The position numbers and the translations under genes were made by a program. Shown here one piece after another: positions 16,596 through 27,315 of a stretch of 64,000 nucleotides of DNA. How positions within the stretch are numbered: the first letter of the stretch is position 1; each line of letters starts with the position of its first letter. Under the pieces are notes generated by a model. It did no database searches and had not been told where the DNA came from. It worked only from the letters and a program-made list of their open reading frames with translations. Source of the DNA: JBAXTE01 sp037130365 (lineage in GTDB: Bacteria > Bacteroidota > Bacteroidia > Bacteroidales > WCHB1-69). The stretch covers positions 15,236 through 79,235 of the forward strand of contig JBAXTE010000019.1 of the NCBI GenBank assembly GCA_037130365.1. The letters run 5' to 3'.

Positions 16596-17640
16596 TCAAT
16601 TTCTAACAAGTTTAAACTGATGAACAATCCCATTTAATTCGGTTAATCGAAGTAGATAGATTCCTGGTGCTAAAAAGTTCAAATCTAATTCGGTGCTGTT
16701 TACAATATTCTTTGATTCTGAATAAACTCGTGCACCTTTTCCGTTGAATAGTTCGATTTGTGTTTCGTTTGGCAAAGAGCCAATTATCGAAATCTTTTCC
16801 TTAAATGGATTAGGGACTACTCTTAGAGCCATTGATTCATTTTTGCAACTCAGTGGCACTGGATTATAAGTGTGAATTACTCCATTAAAATCTACTTGTT
16901 TTAATCGATAATAAACAAGTCCCTCTGGTTTTTGAGTATCTAAATACGAATATTCTAGAATCTCTGAACTATTCCCAGCACCTTGAATTTGAGCTATCGA
17001 TTGATAATCAACACCATTTTCACTTCGTTCAAGAACAAAGAAGTTATTATTGATTTCACTTGCCGTGATCCATCGAATAAACGCATTTTTGCCCAAACAT
17101 TCTGGTTTAAAAGTCATCAATTCAATGGGTAATATTGAGGTGTTATTGGTTCCGCCATGAATCCATTCTTCACTAAATCCAGGGACTGTAATCTGAACAT
17201 AATTTGCACCCATGTCTACTCCTGTTGAAGGAGTGTAAACCGTAAAACAAGCTCCACAGGTTGTGTCGTTATTTGAATAAATGTTATCTTCATTTACACC
17301 AGAATAACGAGTGACTTTTAAATTACTTAAATCGTTTACATCATCTGCTACATTTTGATTTAGCTTCGAATTAGTAATTAACTCATTAAGTTCTTCGTCG
17401 GTAAAATATAGCCTTAAAGTTACTGGTGAAGTAGGCGTATTTTGCGATGTAATCTTAAAATGTCGTTTCAAATAATAAGTTTGCTTATAAACACTTGTAG
17501 TTGGTTCTACATATGAATTTGCAGTAATTTCTCCTAAGTTGCTTGTATTATCATCAATAGACAATATTACATGATTTGAAGCATCAGTAACATGCCACCA
17601 ACTCCCTACTCCTCTCACTATACAAGATCCTGAAGTGGCA
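16596..17640 (-). repeat. C-terminal segment shared with giant gene 1
   Basis: Partner of 5529-6590 at a constant offset of 11,067 bases from the stop codon. Similarity drops sharply upstream of the SWWHVTDA region, which marks the edge of the shared block. Confidence 0.85.
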
Positions 17641-20600
17641 GTAGTTGCAATATCTGAAGGCGTAGAAGGTGCTACATACGAAGCCCAACTCGAGGTGCAA
17701 CCTCTGTTATCGATTACTCTAAAGTCTCTAGTGTTATTAAATGGCACTGCAAAAACATTAGAAGCTTGAGAAACAGATGGCGATTGTTGTTCGAATGTTG
17801 AATAAGTCAAAGATCCTCCAGCACCAACAACCTCAATTTTTCTTCCCAAATTATCGTTGCAAAGCGCTTGTATTGTTGATGTTGGCAAAGAATATGCATT
17901 TGCTAAACCTGAGTTAACCCAATTCCCAACACACGATGATTCCGAATTCCGTGAACGAACATATACAGAAACTGTTTGAGGAGCCGTTAACGATGCGGTA
18001 GTGTATTGATATGGAACTGAAGCATCGGTAGCTGATACAGACGTTCCGCCATCTATTGAAAACTCAACTGCATCAGCATTATTACCAACATTAGCTGTTA
18101 AGGTAACTGTGCCATTCCCACAAACAGAATTTGGAAGTATTGTAGCTGCAGTAATTGCTTTATCAATCACATTCAACACATAGTTTCCAGTTGCTCCACC
18201 AAGTTGATAACTTCCTACAGAAATATAATATACGGTTCCATTTACGGTACACATGGTAAGACTAGATTTGCCTAAGCTACAAGCAGCATCTAATCCTTCA
18301 TCGTTCGAGATTTGTTCAGTCATGGATCCACAGCTTCCAGTGTAAACGTGAAGCTCGGTATCAAAGTTTGTTAAATCATCGCAAGTATTTATTGCCACTT
18401 GATTTCCATTACCTGTAAACTTATACCACACATTATAATCATGAGCACCACTTGAACTTGCTCCAACTGGCGGTGTATCATTTAATGCACAATTTGTTGA
18501 TTTTACACCACTGGAGTATGGGAATGAGCTAATTACTGTTGCATCTGCACATAAATCATTTTCAGGTGCTGGAATCACAGTTACAATTATAGAAGCACAA
18601 CTGGTGGTATTACAGGTACCAGCAGCTCTAGCATAATAAGTAGTTGTTGACGCTGGATTAACACTAATACTCAAACCTGTTCCTGCAGGAGCTCCTCCAC
18701 ACGAAGCGGTAAACCAATTCCAAGTTGCCCCAGCTCCCAAGCTACCACCAACTATGGATAACACTTTTGATGTTGCACCACAAGTGCTATTGTTTGTTGC
18801 CGAAATTGATGTTGGTGCGGTTGATTCTGTATTTAATACCACCGTTACCGATGCTTCTGCCGCAGTGCCGCAATCGCCAGTTACTCGAGCATAATATGTG
18901 CCCGGACCAACTAGTTTTGAAGTTCCAGTTCCATAATTTGTTCCTGTTCCACCAGTTGCCGACCACCAAGTTACCACAGCGTTTGTTCCAGTAACACCAT
19001 TTGCAGTTACCGTTGTAGTGGAAGCAGCGCAAATTGGACTTGCATCAGCAGTTGCAGATGTTATTCCGACATTTATTTTAGAAGCAACCGTTACCGATGC
19101 TTCCACCGCAGAACCGCAATCGCCTGTTACTCGAGCATAATATGTGCCCGGTCCAAAGGTTTTGGTTGTTCCAGTTCCTAAATTTGTTCCAGTTCCACCA
19201 GTTGCCGACCACCAAGTTACAATAGCATTTGTTCCAGTAACACCATTTGCAGTGACTGTTGTTGTAGATGCAGCACAAATTGGACTTGTTGCAGCAGTTG
19301 CAGATGTTATTCCGACATTTATTTTAGATGCAACCGTTACCGATGCTTCAACTGCAGAACCGCAATCGCCCGTTACTCGAGCATAATATGTTCCCGGACC
19401 AAAGGTTTTGGTTGATCCAGTTCCTAAATTTGTTCCAGTTCCACCCGTTGCCGACCACCAAGTTACCACAGCGTTTGTTCCAGAAACCCCATTTGCGGTG
19501 ACTGTTGTTGTAGAAGCAGCGCAAATTGGACTTGCATCAGCAGTTGCAGATGTTATTCCGACATTTATTTTAGAAGCAACCGTTACCGATGCTTCCACCG
19601 CAGTTCCGCAATCGCCCGTTACTCGTGCATAATATGTGCCTGGGCCAACTGTTTTGGTTGTTCCTGTACCAAGATTAGTTCCAGTACCACCTGTTCCGGT
19701 ATACCAAGTTGTGACTGCATTTGTTCCAACAACTCCATTTGCAGTGACCGTTGTAGTAGAAGCAGCACAAATTGGACTTGTAGCAGCAGTTGCTGATGTT
19801 ATTCCAACATTTATTTTAGATGCAACCGTTACCGATGCTTCCACCGCAGTGCCGCAATCGCCAGTTACTCGAGCATAATATGTGCCCGGTCCAAAGGTTT
19901 TGGTTGATCCAGTTCCTAAATTTGTTCCAGTTCCACCCGTTGCCGACCACCAAGTTACCACAGCGTTTGTTCCAGAAACCCCATTTGCGGTGACTGTTGT
20001 TGTAGAAGCAGCGCAAATTGGACTTGCATCAGCAGTTGCAGATGTTATTCCGACATTTATTTTAGAAGCAACCGTTACCGATGCTTCCACCGCAGAACCG
20101 CAATCGCCTGTTACTCGAGCATAATATGTGCCCGGTCCAACGGTTTTGGTTGTTCCAGTTCCTAAATTTGTTCCAGTTCCACCTGTTCCGGTGTACCAAG
20201 TTACAACAGCGCTTGTTCCAACAACTCCATTTGCGGTGACAGTTGTTGTAGAAGTAGCACAAATTGGACTTGCTGCAAATGTGGCAGATGTAATTCCAAC
20301 ATTGATTTTTGATGCAACCGTTACCGATGATTCCACTGCAGAACCACAATCGCCCGTTACTCGTGCATAATATGTCCCTGGACCAACGGTTTTAGTTGTT
20401 CCTGTCCCTAAATTTGTTCCAGTTCCACCCGTTGCCGACCACCAAGTTACCACAGCGTTTGTTCCAGAAACCCCATTTGCAGTGACTGTTGTTGTAGATG
20501 CAGCACAAATTGGACTTGTTGCAGCAGTTGCTGAGGTTATTCCGACATTTATTTTTGATGCAACCGTTACTGATGCTTCTACCGCAGAACCGCAATCGCC

Positions 20601-23600
20601 CGTTACTCGAGCATAATATGTGCCTGGGCCAACAGTTAATGGATTACTCGTGCCTAAGTTTGTTCCTGTTCCACCTGTTCCAGTGTACCAAGTTACAACA
20701 GCGCTTGTTCCAACAACTCCATTTGCGGTGACAGTTGTTGTAGAAGTAGCACAAATTGGACTTGCTGCAAATGTGGCAGATGTAATTCCAACATTTATTT
20801 TAGATGCAACCGTTACCGATGCTTCCACTGCAGAGCCACAATCGCCAGTTACTCTTGCATAATATGTGCCTGGGCCAACAGTTTTGGTTGTTCCCGTTCC
20901 TAAATTTGTTCCAGTTCCACCAGCTCCGGTGTACCAAGTTACAACAGCGCCTGTTCCAGTAACTCCATTTGCGGTGACTGTAGTTGTAGAAGTAGCACAA
21001 ATTGGACTTGCTGCAAATGTGGCAGATGTAATTCCAACATTGATTTTAGAAGCAACCGTTACCGATGATTCCACCGCAGAACCACAATCGCCCGTTACTC
21101 GAGCATAATATGTGCCTGGACCAACTGTTTTGGTTGTTCCAGTTCCTAAATTTGTTCCAGTTCCACCCGTTGCTGACCACCAAGTAACCACAGCGTTTGT
21201 TCCAACAACTCCATTTGCAGTTACCGTTGTAGTGGAAGCAGCACAAATTGGGCTTGTTGCAGCAGTTGCTGAGGTTATTCCAACATTTGTTTTTAAAGAA
21301 ATTGTGACAGTATTCGTTGATGTGCATCCATTTGGAGAACTTGCAGTAACGGTATAAGTTGTAGTTGAAGATGGTGATGCGGTAACAATTGCGGCCGCAG
21401 TAGTATTCAATCCCGTAGAAGGAGACCATGAAAAAGCCGTTTGTATTGGAGCTGCTGATGCAACCCAAGAAGGTGAACCAACAATTGAACAAGATGCAGT
21501 TAAACTCCCCATAGAACTTGTGGCAGTTCCTGAACTTTCATCAAAACGCCAGTAACCCTTCAATCCTGAAGTACCAGGTGCAACAGTCGTGTTCATTGTT
21601 GCTTGAATTTCGGGTTGTGTACGTGCAACGTTCCAAACTCTAACTTCATCAATTAAACCATTATACCCTTGTGTACTAGCGTAACCTTTCCCAATAGTTA
21701 CATCATTTGCACCAGCAACTGCAGCTGGATATGAAGCGGCAACCGATGTAGAAAGGACTCCATTGATATACCATCGAAGTTGCATTGAGGATAAATCTCT
21801 GACTATTGCAACATGTGTCCATTGGTTTAAGGGAATTACTCCACTTCCATGTCCTTGATAGGTAGCCCCATTATTGCCATCTGTTCCATAAAAATAGGTT
21901 ATCGAACCATTAGTCTCTTGAGTAATTGTACCTTCTCCAGCATAAGCTTTATTATATGGATTGTATCGATATGAAAAGTCAAAAGGCTTAAGCCACATTT
22001 CAATTGTTTGGTTTCCAGTAATTTTTAAATCTGAAGGATTTCCAACATTTACATATTGACCAGTGGCGTTAAAACTTAATGCATTTCCAGATACATTATC
22101 AGATGCTGTTAAATTCACCGAACTTCCCGGACAAATTGTAGTGGATCCACTTGGTGTTATGGTTGGAACTGCTGGGGATTCAATTGAAATTCTCACACTT
22201 GAACATGCAGTGGTGTTACAGGTTCCCTCAGCACGAACAAAATAAGATGTACTTGACGAAGGGCTAACTGATATTGTAGGTCCTGTACCAACTACACTAC
22301 CACCACAGCTTCCAGAATACCATTTCCATGATGCTCCAGTTCCCAAACCATCATTAGAGTCGAAACCTTTTAAGAGTTGTGCAATTGTCGGTTCTGTTCC
22401 ATCGCACATATCAATTCTAGGATATGCAAACTGTAATCGGGTAGTTGCATCTGAACAATAAAAATGATATGCTCTTTGTCGAAGTTGGGTTGTAGTAGCC
22501 GCAAATTTTACATCTGGACCTACATTACAGCCATTATTCTCATGTACCTTTCCTGAACTTACAGTATAGTATCCACTTTCGGCGTGTGACGTTGCTCCTG
22601 CATAGGTGTTGGAAAAAACGTGACCCACAACTAGGTACCACTCATTCTGACCCAATGCACCTGTAGACGCACAATCCCAATATGGGTTTCCTGCTTCAGT
22701 ACCATCAGAAACTTTTCTAACTTCTGAAGGAGAGCCATTCGTGCCAAGATAGAAGGTGCCCCCAGAAGTTGCGCTTGTACGTCTTACCCATACAGAAACC
22801 CTATAAAGTTTCGTATTGTCGATGTTTTTAAAATCACTATTCCAACCACCATCAGCGTTTCCATCTCCAGATGGTCTGGTTTCCCATATAACAGTAGTAT
22901 TTCCCCAAGGATCCGTACCATTTATTCTTTGATTATCAGCAGTTTCACCATTTTGAGAAAATCCTGTTGCACTACCGGAGCCAACAGTCCATGTGTTATA
23001 GTCAAGTAATCCTCCATTTAATGTATTTGGAAGTCCAACATTTAATGTGCTTGTGCCACCAGTACAAAGGGATGTAGGTGTTGCTGTTGCACCAGTTGGT
23101 GTATATGAAAGGCTGTTAACTGAAACAACAGTGCTTGCGCAGGATGTATTGTTACAGGTTCCAGATCGGCGGACAAAATAAGTGGTTGTAAATGCTGGTG
23201 TTACACTTATGCTAGAACCAGTACCTGCCGATGTGCCACCACATGATGTTGAAAACCATTGATATGAAGCTCCAGTTCCATCGGTTCCTCCATTTACTGA
23301 TAATGTAGTTGATCCACCTGCGCAAATTGTGGTAGTTCCAGAAATTGATGTGGGTGCTGTCGATAATGAGTTAACTGTAACTGTTGTATTTGCACAAGTT
23401 GTGGTGTTACACGCTCCTCTATTTGCAGTATAATAAGTTGTATTCGTAGTTGGTGATACAGTGATTGATGAACCTTCATTTATGACTGGCACATCAGACA
23501 AACTAATGTAATCAATATCCATGGTAACACCTGATGCTGTGGCCCAGTCGAAGCGCCACCCAAGAATATTTCCACCTGTGGTATAATCTGGATCTGCAGA

Positions 23601-26600
23601 CATGTCAACATTTACTACATGCCATGCCCCATCACTAATTAAAGATCCATATCCAGTTTCACCTCCAACAGCATAATTATGAAGTGTATTATAGAAAAAT
23701 ATTTCAACACCCGAAGTTGAACCTGCCGTAACCCGATACCGAACATTAATATACTTATACACACTTGGATTAAAAGAACCTAATCCACTCATATCAATTA
23801 TAGGGTCGCTTGTTGTGGAAGTAACATTCAAAATTCCTCCAGAAACGGAGTTCACAATTGTGCTCCCAGTTCCAAATGGTTGATTTGTCCATGGTTGATT
23901 ATAAATATCAGTTCCACAAGAACCAGTATACCAAACAGTTGTTGCATCTGTTCCAAGAGTACCACCAGAGGAGGTTAGTGTTGTTGAACTACCATTACAA
24001 ATCGTTGAACTACCAGTAATGCTAGTGGGAGCAGTTGATTGTGTTCCAGAAACCGACAATGCAATAGTGCTTGAAGTTGCAGTACAACTTCCATAAGAGG
24101 TTACACAATAAATATTTACTGGACTAAAACTTCCTGCAAAAGTGCTCAAATTTAAGGTTTGAGATGTACCTCCCGAATAGCTAGAATAATTTGGCGCACT
24201 TCCTCCACCTGATGTTGCAAGGGCAATACCATTACAATACCATTGATATGATGGTGTGCCACAAAACCCTGAAGCTGAAGCTGTATATGAAATGTTTGTA
24301 GATGAACAGGCTATTGATGGTCCTGTTATTGAACAGGTAGCATTACAAATTACTGAGATATTTGCGGTCCAACCAGTAGATGTTCCTGAGCCCTCAGATG
24401 TATAAACAAAAGTTAATGCACCTGAGACATCTGTAGAGGTTATAGTTCCTGGACTACCTGTTCCACGCCATGACCCAGCAGGACAAGTTGTTGCGTTTGA
24501 CCCTACAGCTAAACCTGATGAAATTAGAGGGGATGAAGTATTTGGCCCATTATAAATCATCAGACCATCATAATTGTTTTCTGTACTAAAAGAGGTAAAG
24601 TTCATCACAACTTTATTCCCAGGAATAGACGGATTAAAAGTTGTGGTATATGATTCATTATTATTATATTGACAATTTCCACCAGCATCATAAAAAGTTC
24701 CTTCACAAACATTATATGAGCCGTTTGTCATAAGATAATATGTCCCACTTGGTGCACAGGACGCCCATGTCCAATTAAGGGTAGAATTTGAGGTGATATT
24801 TACGCTAACATATAAGTCTGAACTTGATGCGGCAATACTTCCTGATCCAGTGTAACCAGTACAAATATATCCAGGTCTTGTTCCTGGAGTTGCATAAAAA
24901 CTAGCACCAGATACATATGTGGTTGAACCATCTACAGGACTTCCAGTGTAAGAATTGCTAATTGAAACAGAATAAGTTACAGGAGTTGTTAACGACCAAT
25001 TAAGTGTAAAATTACCCGTTGCAGATAATCCATCTTGAACATACCAAACTGTTTGTGCAGAACCCGTATTATTATACCACACGTTATGGCTTAATGCATC
25101 ATTATCCCAACAAGTAATGGTCGTTGAACCAGGACAACTCCCACCATAGCCCATATATTCATACTCATCATAATCGTTTGAAGATTCCCAAATATCAATT
25201 TGAGAGCCATTTGGAACATTAATATAAAACACTCGATCACCATATCCTGTCTTACAAATTGAAACATCATCTGTATAGCCAACAGTGGAGGCTGAATAAG
25301 GACTTGAGAGGGTTGTTAAATCCTGAGCATTAGAACAATTATCTCCAACAAAAACGCAAGAAGATCCAGAAGTAACTGCGCCTGGTGCTGTCCAGTTTGA
25401 AGTAGCTCCTGTTAATGCAAAGTTGGTAAGTGTGCCGTTGTATAAAGAGGAATATGCGTTATTAAGGGTGGTTACACTTGAATTTGTTGCACCTGAGTAT
25501 CCTTGATTAAAATGATAATTAGCTACCAAGCCAGTCATTGTAGCTCCTATTTCACAATTCATAAATGCTGAAATTTGGGCTTGAGAGCGTGCTGTACTCC
25601 AAATTCTGACTTCGTCTATGTTTCCGTTAAAGCATTCTCCGCCCGTAGAACTATATGCCCCTAATGTTAATTTGTTTGTAGAATTATACAAAAGAGGAGT
25701 GCCACTAAAAGTACCAGTTGCTCGTTGAGCTCCATTTACATATATGGTATAACCGCTTGGTGTAACCACATAAGCAATATGATACCATGTTCCAGGCGTA
25801 TATGTAAAGCTGGCATCTGCAGAAGTAGTAAGCCACGTTGAACCATTGCCAATATCCCCATGTATTAAAGAACCACCAGAAAATTTCATATCAAAAGAGG
25901 AATTACTACCTCCTGCACGACTTCCCATAATTGATAATGTACCCGTGTTAGATGGTTTTGCCCAGCATTCTACAGTAAATGTTCCAGATAATGTGGTTGA
26001 ATTATTATTTAATATTACAATATCATTTGCTCCATCAAAATTGAGAGATGCAGCTGGAAGTGGTGTGATACCACCTAGAATTACGTTGGCATAAGAAGTT
26101 CCTAAAGTTCCTGTTGGAGGTGCTGCGGGATCTGGATTAGTGCCATCATTATAATAATAAAGACTTCTTCCTGCTGTTGAAGCAGTCGAATAAAAAAAAT
26201 CACTTGAAGTATTATAACCAGCAACGTTTTCGTCAACTGCAATTACAAGGTTGCTAGTCCCATTATATGCAAAGTCAGAAATGTCTATTGTAATCCAGCC
26301 AGACGTAGAGGGACTCGCGAATGTTCCACTGTAGACTTGAGTCATAGAACTAGTTGGTATCCAATCTGTTGTTGATGAGAAAGCCGTTTTGGCGGTATGT
26401 CCTAAATAAATAGTCCAGTTATTTGAAACATTTAAAGAGGTGCCACTAAAATAAAAGGATAAAGTTGTAATATTTCCCGAATTACTAATCTCTGACTGAA
26501 GATATAAGGTTTGGCTATAAGTGTACCCGTAATATGGATATATAGGGATAAAGGCATTGGAAGTACCTGAACCAATAGTTATTTGCCCAAAAGCAGCAAA

Positions 26601-26696
26601 ATTTGAAAAAAAAGCAAGTACAAATAAGAATTTAAGCAGTTTTTTAGATAAACTTTGATTTATTAAATTTCTAAAATGTTTTTTTTGTTCTGTCAT
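16596..26696 (-). CDS. Giant secreted multidomain protein with T9SS type A sorting domain (3366 aa)
   Basis: This paralogue of the neighbouring giant protein is also a likely surface adhesin. It has a signal peptide (about residues 1-37, ending FAAFGQ) and two concanavalin/LamG-3-like domains (about 217-382 and 1540-1722, each closing with NIDEVRIW or LIDEVRVW). A PPC-like segment (about 447-566) and a CUB-like domain (about 649-780) follow the first LamG. Several Ig-like stretches carry paired cysteines (SFVRR or YFVRRSGTC). Ten tandem 82-residue Ig-like repeats lie at about 1802-2621, a second PPC-like domain at about 2709-2842, and a C-terminal type A sorting domain at about 3294-3366. Unlike its neighbour it has no polyglycine modules. 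LamG and CUB modules usually bind carbohydrate or protein, which fits adhesion, but no target can be read from sequence. Confidence 0.9.
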   Translation of the reverse strand: MTEQKKHFRNLINQSLSKKLLKFLFVLAFFSNFAAFGQITIGSGTSNAFIPIYPYYGYTYSQTLYLQSEISNSGNITTLSFYFSGTSLNVSNNWTIYLGHTAKTAFSSTTDWIPTSSMTQVYSGTFASPSTSGWITIDISDFAYNGTSNLVIAVDENVAGYNTSSDFFYSTASTAGRSLYYYNDGTNPDPAAPPTGTLGTSYANVILGGITPLPAASLNFDGANDIVILNNNSTTLSGTFTVECWAKPSNTGTLSIMGSRAGGSNSSFDMKFSGGSLIHGDIGNGSTWLTTSADASFTYTPGTWYHIAYVVTPSGYTIYVNGAQRATGTFSGTPLLYNSTNKLTLGAYSSTGGECFNGNIDEVRIWSTARSQAQISAFMNCEIGATMTGLVANYHFNQGYSGATNSSVTTLNNAYSSLYNGTLTNFALTGATSNWTAPGAVTSGSSCVFVGDNCSNAQDLTTLSSPYSASTVGYTDDVSICKTGYGDRVFYINVPNGSQIDIWESSNDYDEYEYMGYGGSCPGSTTITCWDNDALSHNVWYNNTGSAQTVWYVQDGLSATGNFTLNWSLTTPVTYSVSISNSYTGSPVDGSTTYVSGASFYATPGTRPGYICTGYTGSGSIAASSSDLYVSVNITSNSTLNWTWASCAPSGTYYLMTNGSYNVCEGTFYDAGGNCQYNNNESYTTTFNPSIPGNKVVMNFTSFSTENNYDGLMIYNGPNTSSPLISSGLAVGSNATTCPAGSWRGTGSPGTITSTDVSGALTFVYTSEGSGTSTGWTANISVICNATCSITGPSIACSSTNISYTASASGFCGTPSYQWYCNGIALATSGGGSAPNYSSYSGGTSQTLNLSTFAGSFSPVNIYCVTSYGSCTATSSTIALSVSGTQSTAPTSITGSSTICNGSSTTLTSSGGTLGTDATTVWYTGSCGTDIYNQPWTNQPFGTGSTIVNSVSGGILNVTSTTSDPIIDMSGLGSFNPSVYKYINVRYRVTAGSTSGVEIFFYNTLHNYAVGGETGYGSLISDGAWHVVNVDMSADPDYTTGGNILGWRFDWATASGVTMDIDYISLSDVPVINEGSSITVSPTTNTTYYTANRGACNTTTCANTTVTVNSLSTAPTSISGTTTICAGGSTTLSVNGGTDGTGASYQWFSTSCGGTSAGTGSSISVTPAFTTTYFVRRSGTCNNTSCASTVVSVNSLSYTPTGATATPTSLCTGGTSTLNVGLPNTLNGGLLDYNTWTVGSGSATGFSQNGETADNQRINGTDPWGNTTVIWETRPSGDGNADGGWNSDFKNIDNTKLYRVSVWVRRTSATSGGTFYLGTNGSPSEVRKVSDGTEAGNPYWDCASTGALGQNEWYLVVGHVFSNTYAGATSHAESGYYTVSSGKVHENNGCNVGPDVKFAATTTQLRQRAYHFYCSDATTRLQFAYPRIDMCDGTEPTIAQLLKGFDSNDGLGTGASWKWYSGSCGGSVVGTGPTISVSPSSSTSYFVRAEGTCNTTACSSVRISIESPAVPTITPSGSTTICPGSSVNLTASDNVSGNALSFNATGQYVNVGNPSDLKITGNQTIEMWLKPFDFSYRYNPYNKAYAGEGTITQETNGSITYFYGTDGNNGATYQGHGSGVIPLNQWTHVAIVRDLSSMQLRWYINGVLSTSVAASYPAAVAGANDVTIGKGYASTQGYNGLIDEVRVWNVARTQPEIQATMNTTVAPGTSGLKGYWRFDESSGTATSSMGSLTASCSIVGSPSWVASAAPIQTAFSWSPSTGLNTTAAAIVTASPSSTTTYTVTASSPNGCTSTNTVTISLKTNVGITSATAATSPICAASTTTVTANGVVGTNAVVTWWSATGGTGTNLGTGTTKTVGPGTYYARVTGDCGSAVESSVTVASKINVGITSATFAASPICATSTTTVTANGVTGTGAVVTWYTGAGGTGTNLGTGTTKTVGPGTYYARVTGDCGSAVEASVTVASKINVGITSATFAASPICATSTTTVTANGVVGTSAVVTWYTGTGGTGTNLGTSNPLTVGPGTYYARVTGDCGSAVEASVTVASKINVGITSATAATSPICAASTTTVTANGVSGTNAVVTWWSATGGTGTNLGTGTTKTVGPGTYYARVTGDCGSAVESSVTVASKINVGITSATFAASPICATSTTTVTANGVVGTSAVVTWYTGTGGTGTNLGTGTTKTVGPGTYYARVTGDCGSAVEASVTVASKINVGITSATADASPICAASTTTVTANGVSGTNAVVTWWSATGGTGTNLGTGSTKTFGPGTYYARVTGDCGTAVEASVTVASKINVGITSATAATSPICAASTTTVTANGVVGTNAVTTWYTGTGGTGTNLGTGTTKTVGPGTYYARVTGDCGTAVEASVTVASKINVGITSATADASPICAASTTTVTANGVSGTNAVVTWWSATGGTGTNLGTGSTKTFGPGTYYARVTGDCGSAVEASVTVASKINVGITSATAATSPICAASTTTVTANGVTGTNAIVTWWSATGGTGTNLGTGTTKTFGPGTYYARVTGDCGSAVEASVTVASKINVGITSATADASPICAASTTTVTANGVTGTNAVVTWWSATGGTGTNYGTGTSKLVGPGTYYARVTGDCGTAAEASVTVVLNTESTAPTSISATNNSTCGATSKVLSIVGGSLGAGATWNWFTASCGGAPAGTGLSISVNPASTTTYYARAAGTCNTTSCASIIVTVIPAPENDLCADATVISSFPYSSGVKSTNCALNDTPPVGASSSGAHDYNVWYKFTGNGNQVAINTCDDLTNFDTELHVYTGSCGSMTEQISNDEGLDAACSLGKSSLTMCTVNGTVYYISVGSYQLGGATGNYVLNVIDKAITAATILPNSVCGNGTVTLTANVGNNADAVEFSIDGGTSVSATDASVPYQYTTASLTAPQTVSVYVRSRNSESSCVGNWVNSGLANAYSLPTSTIQALCNDNLGRKIEVVGAGGSLTYSTFEQQSPSVSQASNVFAVPFNNTRDFRVIDNRGCTSSWASYVAPSTPSDIATTATSGSCIVRGVGSWWHVTDASNHVILSIDDNTSNLGEITANSYVEPTTSVYKQTYYLKRHFKITSQNTPTSPVTLRLYFTDEELNELITNSKLNQNVADDVNDLSNLKVTRYSGVNEDNIYSNNDTTCGACFTVYTPSTGVDMGANYVQITVPGFSEEWIHGGTNNTSILPIELMTFKPECLGKNAFIRWITASEINNNFFVLERSENGVDYQSIAQIQGAGNSSEILEYSYLDTQKPEGLVYYRLKQVDFNGVIHTYNPVPLSCKNESMALRVVPNPFKEKISIIGSLPNETQIELFNGKGARVYSESKNIVNSTELDLNFLAPGIYLLRLTELNGIVHQFKLVRN
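18832..21291 (-). repeat. Ten tandem 246-bp repeats (82-aa Ig-like units) in giant gene 2
   Basis: These are the same 82-residue units as in giant gene 1, with more variation at the ATAATSP/ATADASP/ATFAASP positions and at the WWSATGG or WYTGTGG positions. Unit 3 has a local change (TSNPLT in place of TGTTKT), and the last unit has NYGTGTSKLVG. The two types of unit partly alternate along the array. Confidence 0.9.
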
Positions 26697-27315
26697 TTGG
26701 GTGGTTTTTTAATATGGCTTTATGGTGTTTAGTCGCAGTTAATTAACTGGTATTCAATTGTTAAATAAAAATATTTGAAATTTTGGGTAGGATTTATTGA
26801 GATAAAATTTTGAATTGGATTCACTTTATCTCTTAAATTAAAAATATAGTTTAATGATCCAATAAAATATTGACTAAATATCAATTGAAAGCAATATCCA
26901 ATTGACAGTAACAAACTAATAATCAAAAAATAAATAATAAAAAGATTTTCCCTAATTCTTTTCATGATAATATAACTACCCCTATTTCGGTTGCAAATAT
27001 AACTAAATTATTTAACAAACCTAATTAATAAATTTGTTTTTTAAAATTGTTGTAATTGGCTATTAATAAAGGTTTTTGCGAATATCTAATTATCGTAAAA
27101 AAAAATATTTGAGGGAAGAATGTTGTTAAAATAATAAATAAATAACATAAATACTAAAAATAACATCTGAAATTATCAGTATAAGATATTATGCAGTTTT
27201 TGTTAATTTTAGCTCAAGCATAAATTTTAAACTAAAGACACCCGATGTTGAATTTTAAAAAAACCAATGCAAATAACTTCAATGGTTTGTTAATACACTT
27301 GGATTTAAACTATGC
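26697..27315 (-). other. 5' leader of giant gene 2 and gap after recQ
   Basis: A 78-codon frame at 26729-26965 lies in the presumed leader but looks non-coding (composition-driven Phe, Ile, Tyr and Leu). The promoter-like element is at 26994-27019. From 27020 to 27315 I see only AT-rich DNA with no clear terminator after recQ. Confidence 0.45.
26994..27019 (-). promoter_or_regulatory. Putative promoter of giant gene 2
   Basis: TTTG (27016-27019), a 14-base gap, then TATATTTG (26994-27001) on the minus strand. Motif and spacing match the element before giant gene 1, and the flanks are similar (TTTGTTAA..., TTGCA). It predicts a leader of roughly 290 bases. Confidence 0.5.

Noticed and set aside
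26729..26965. 78-codon frame upstream of giant gene 2
   Set aside because: Same reasons as for the other leader; mostly Ile, Phe, Leu and Tyr from AT-rich DNA.
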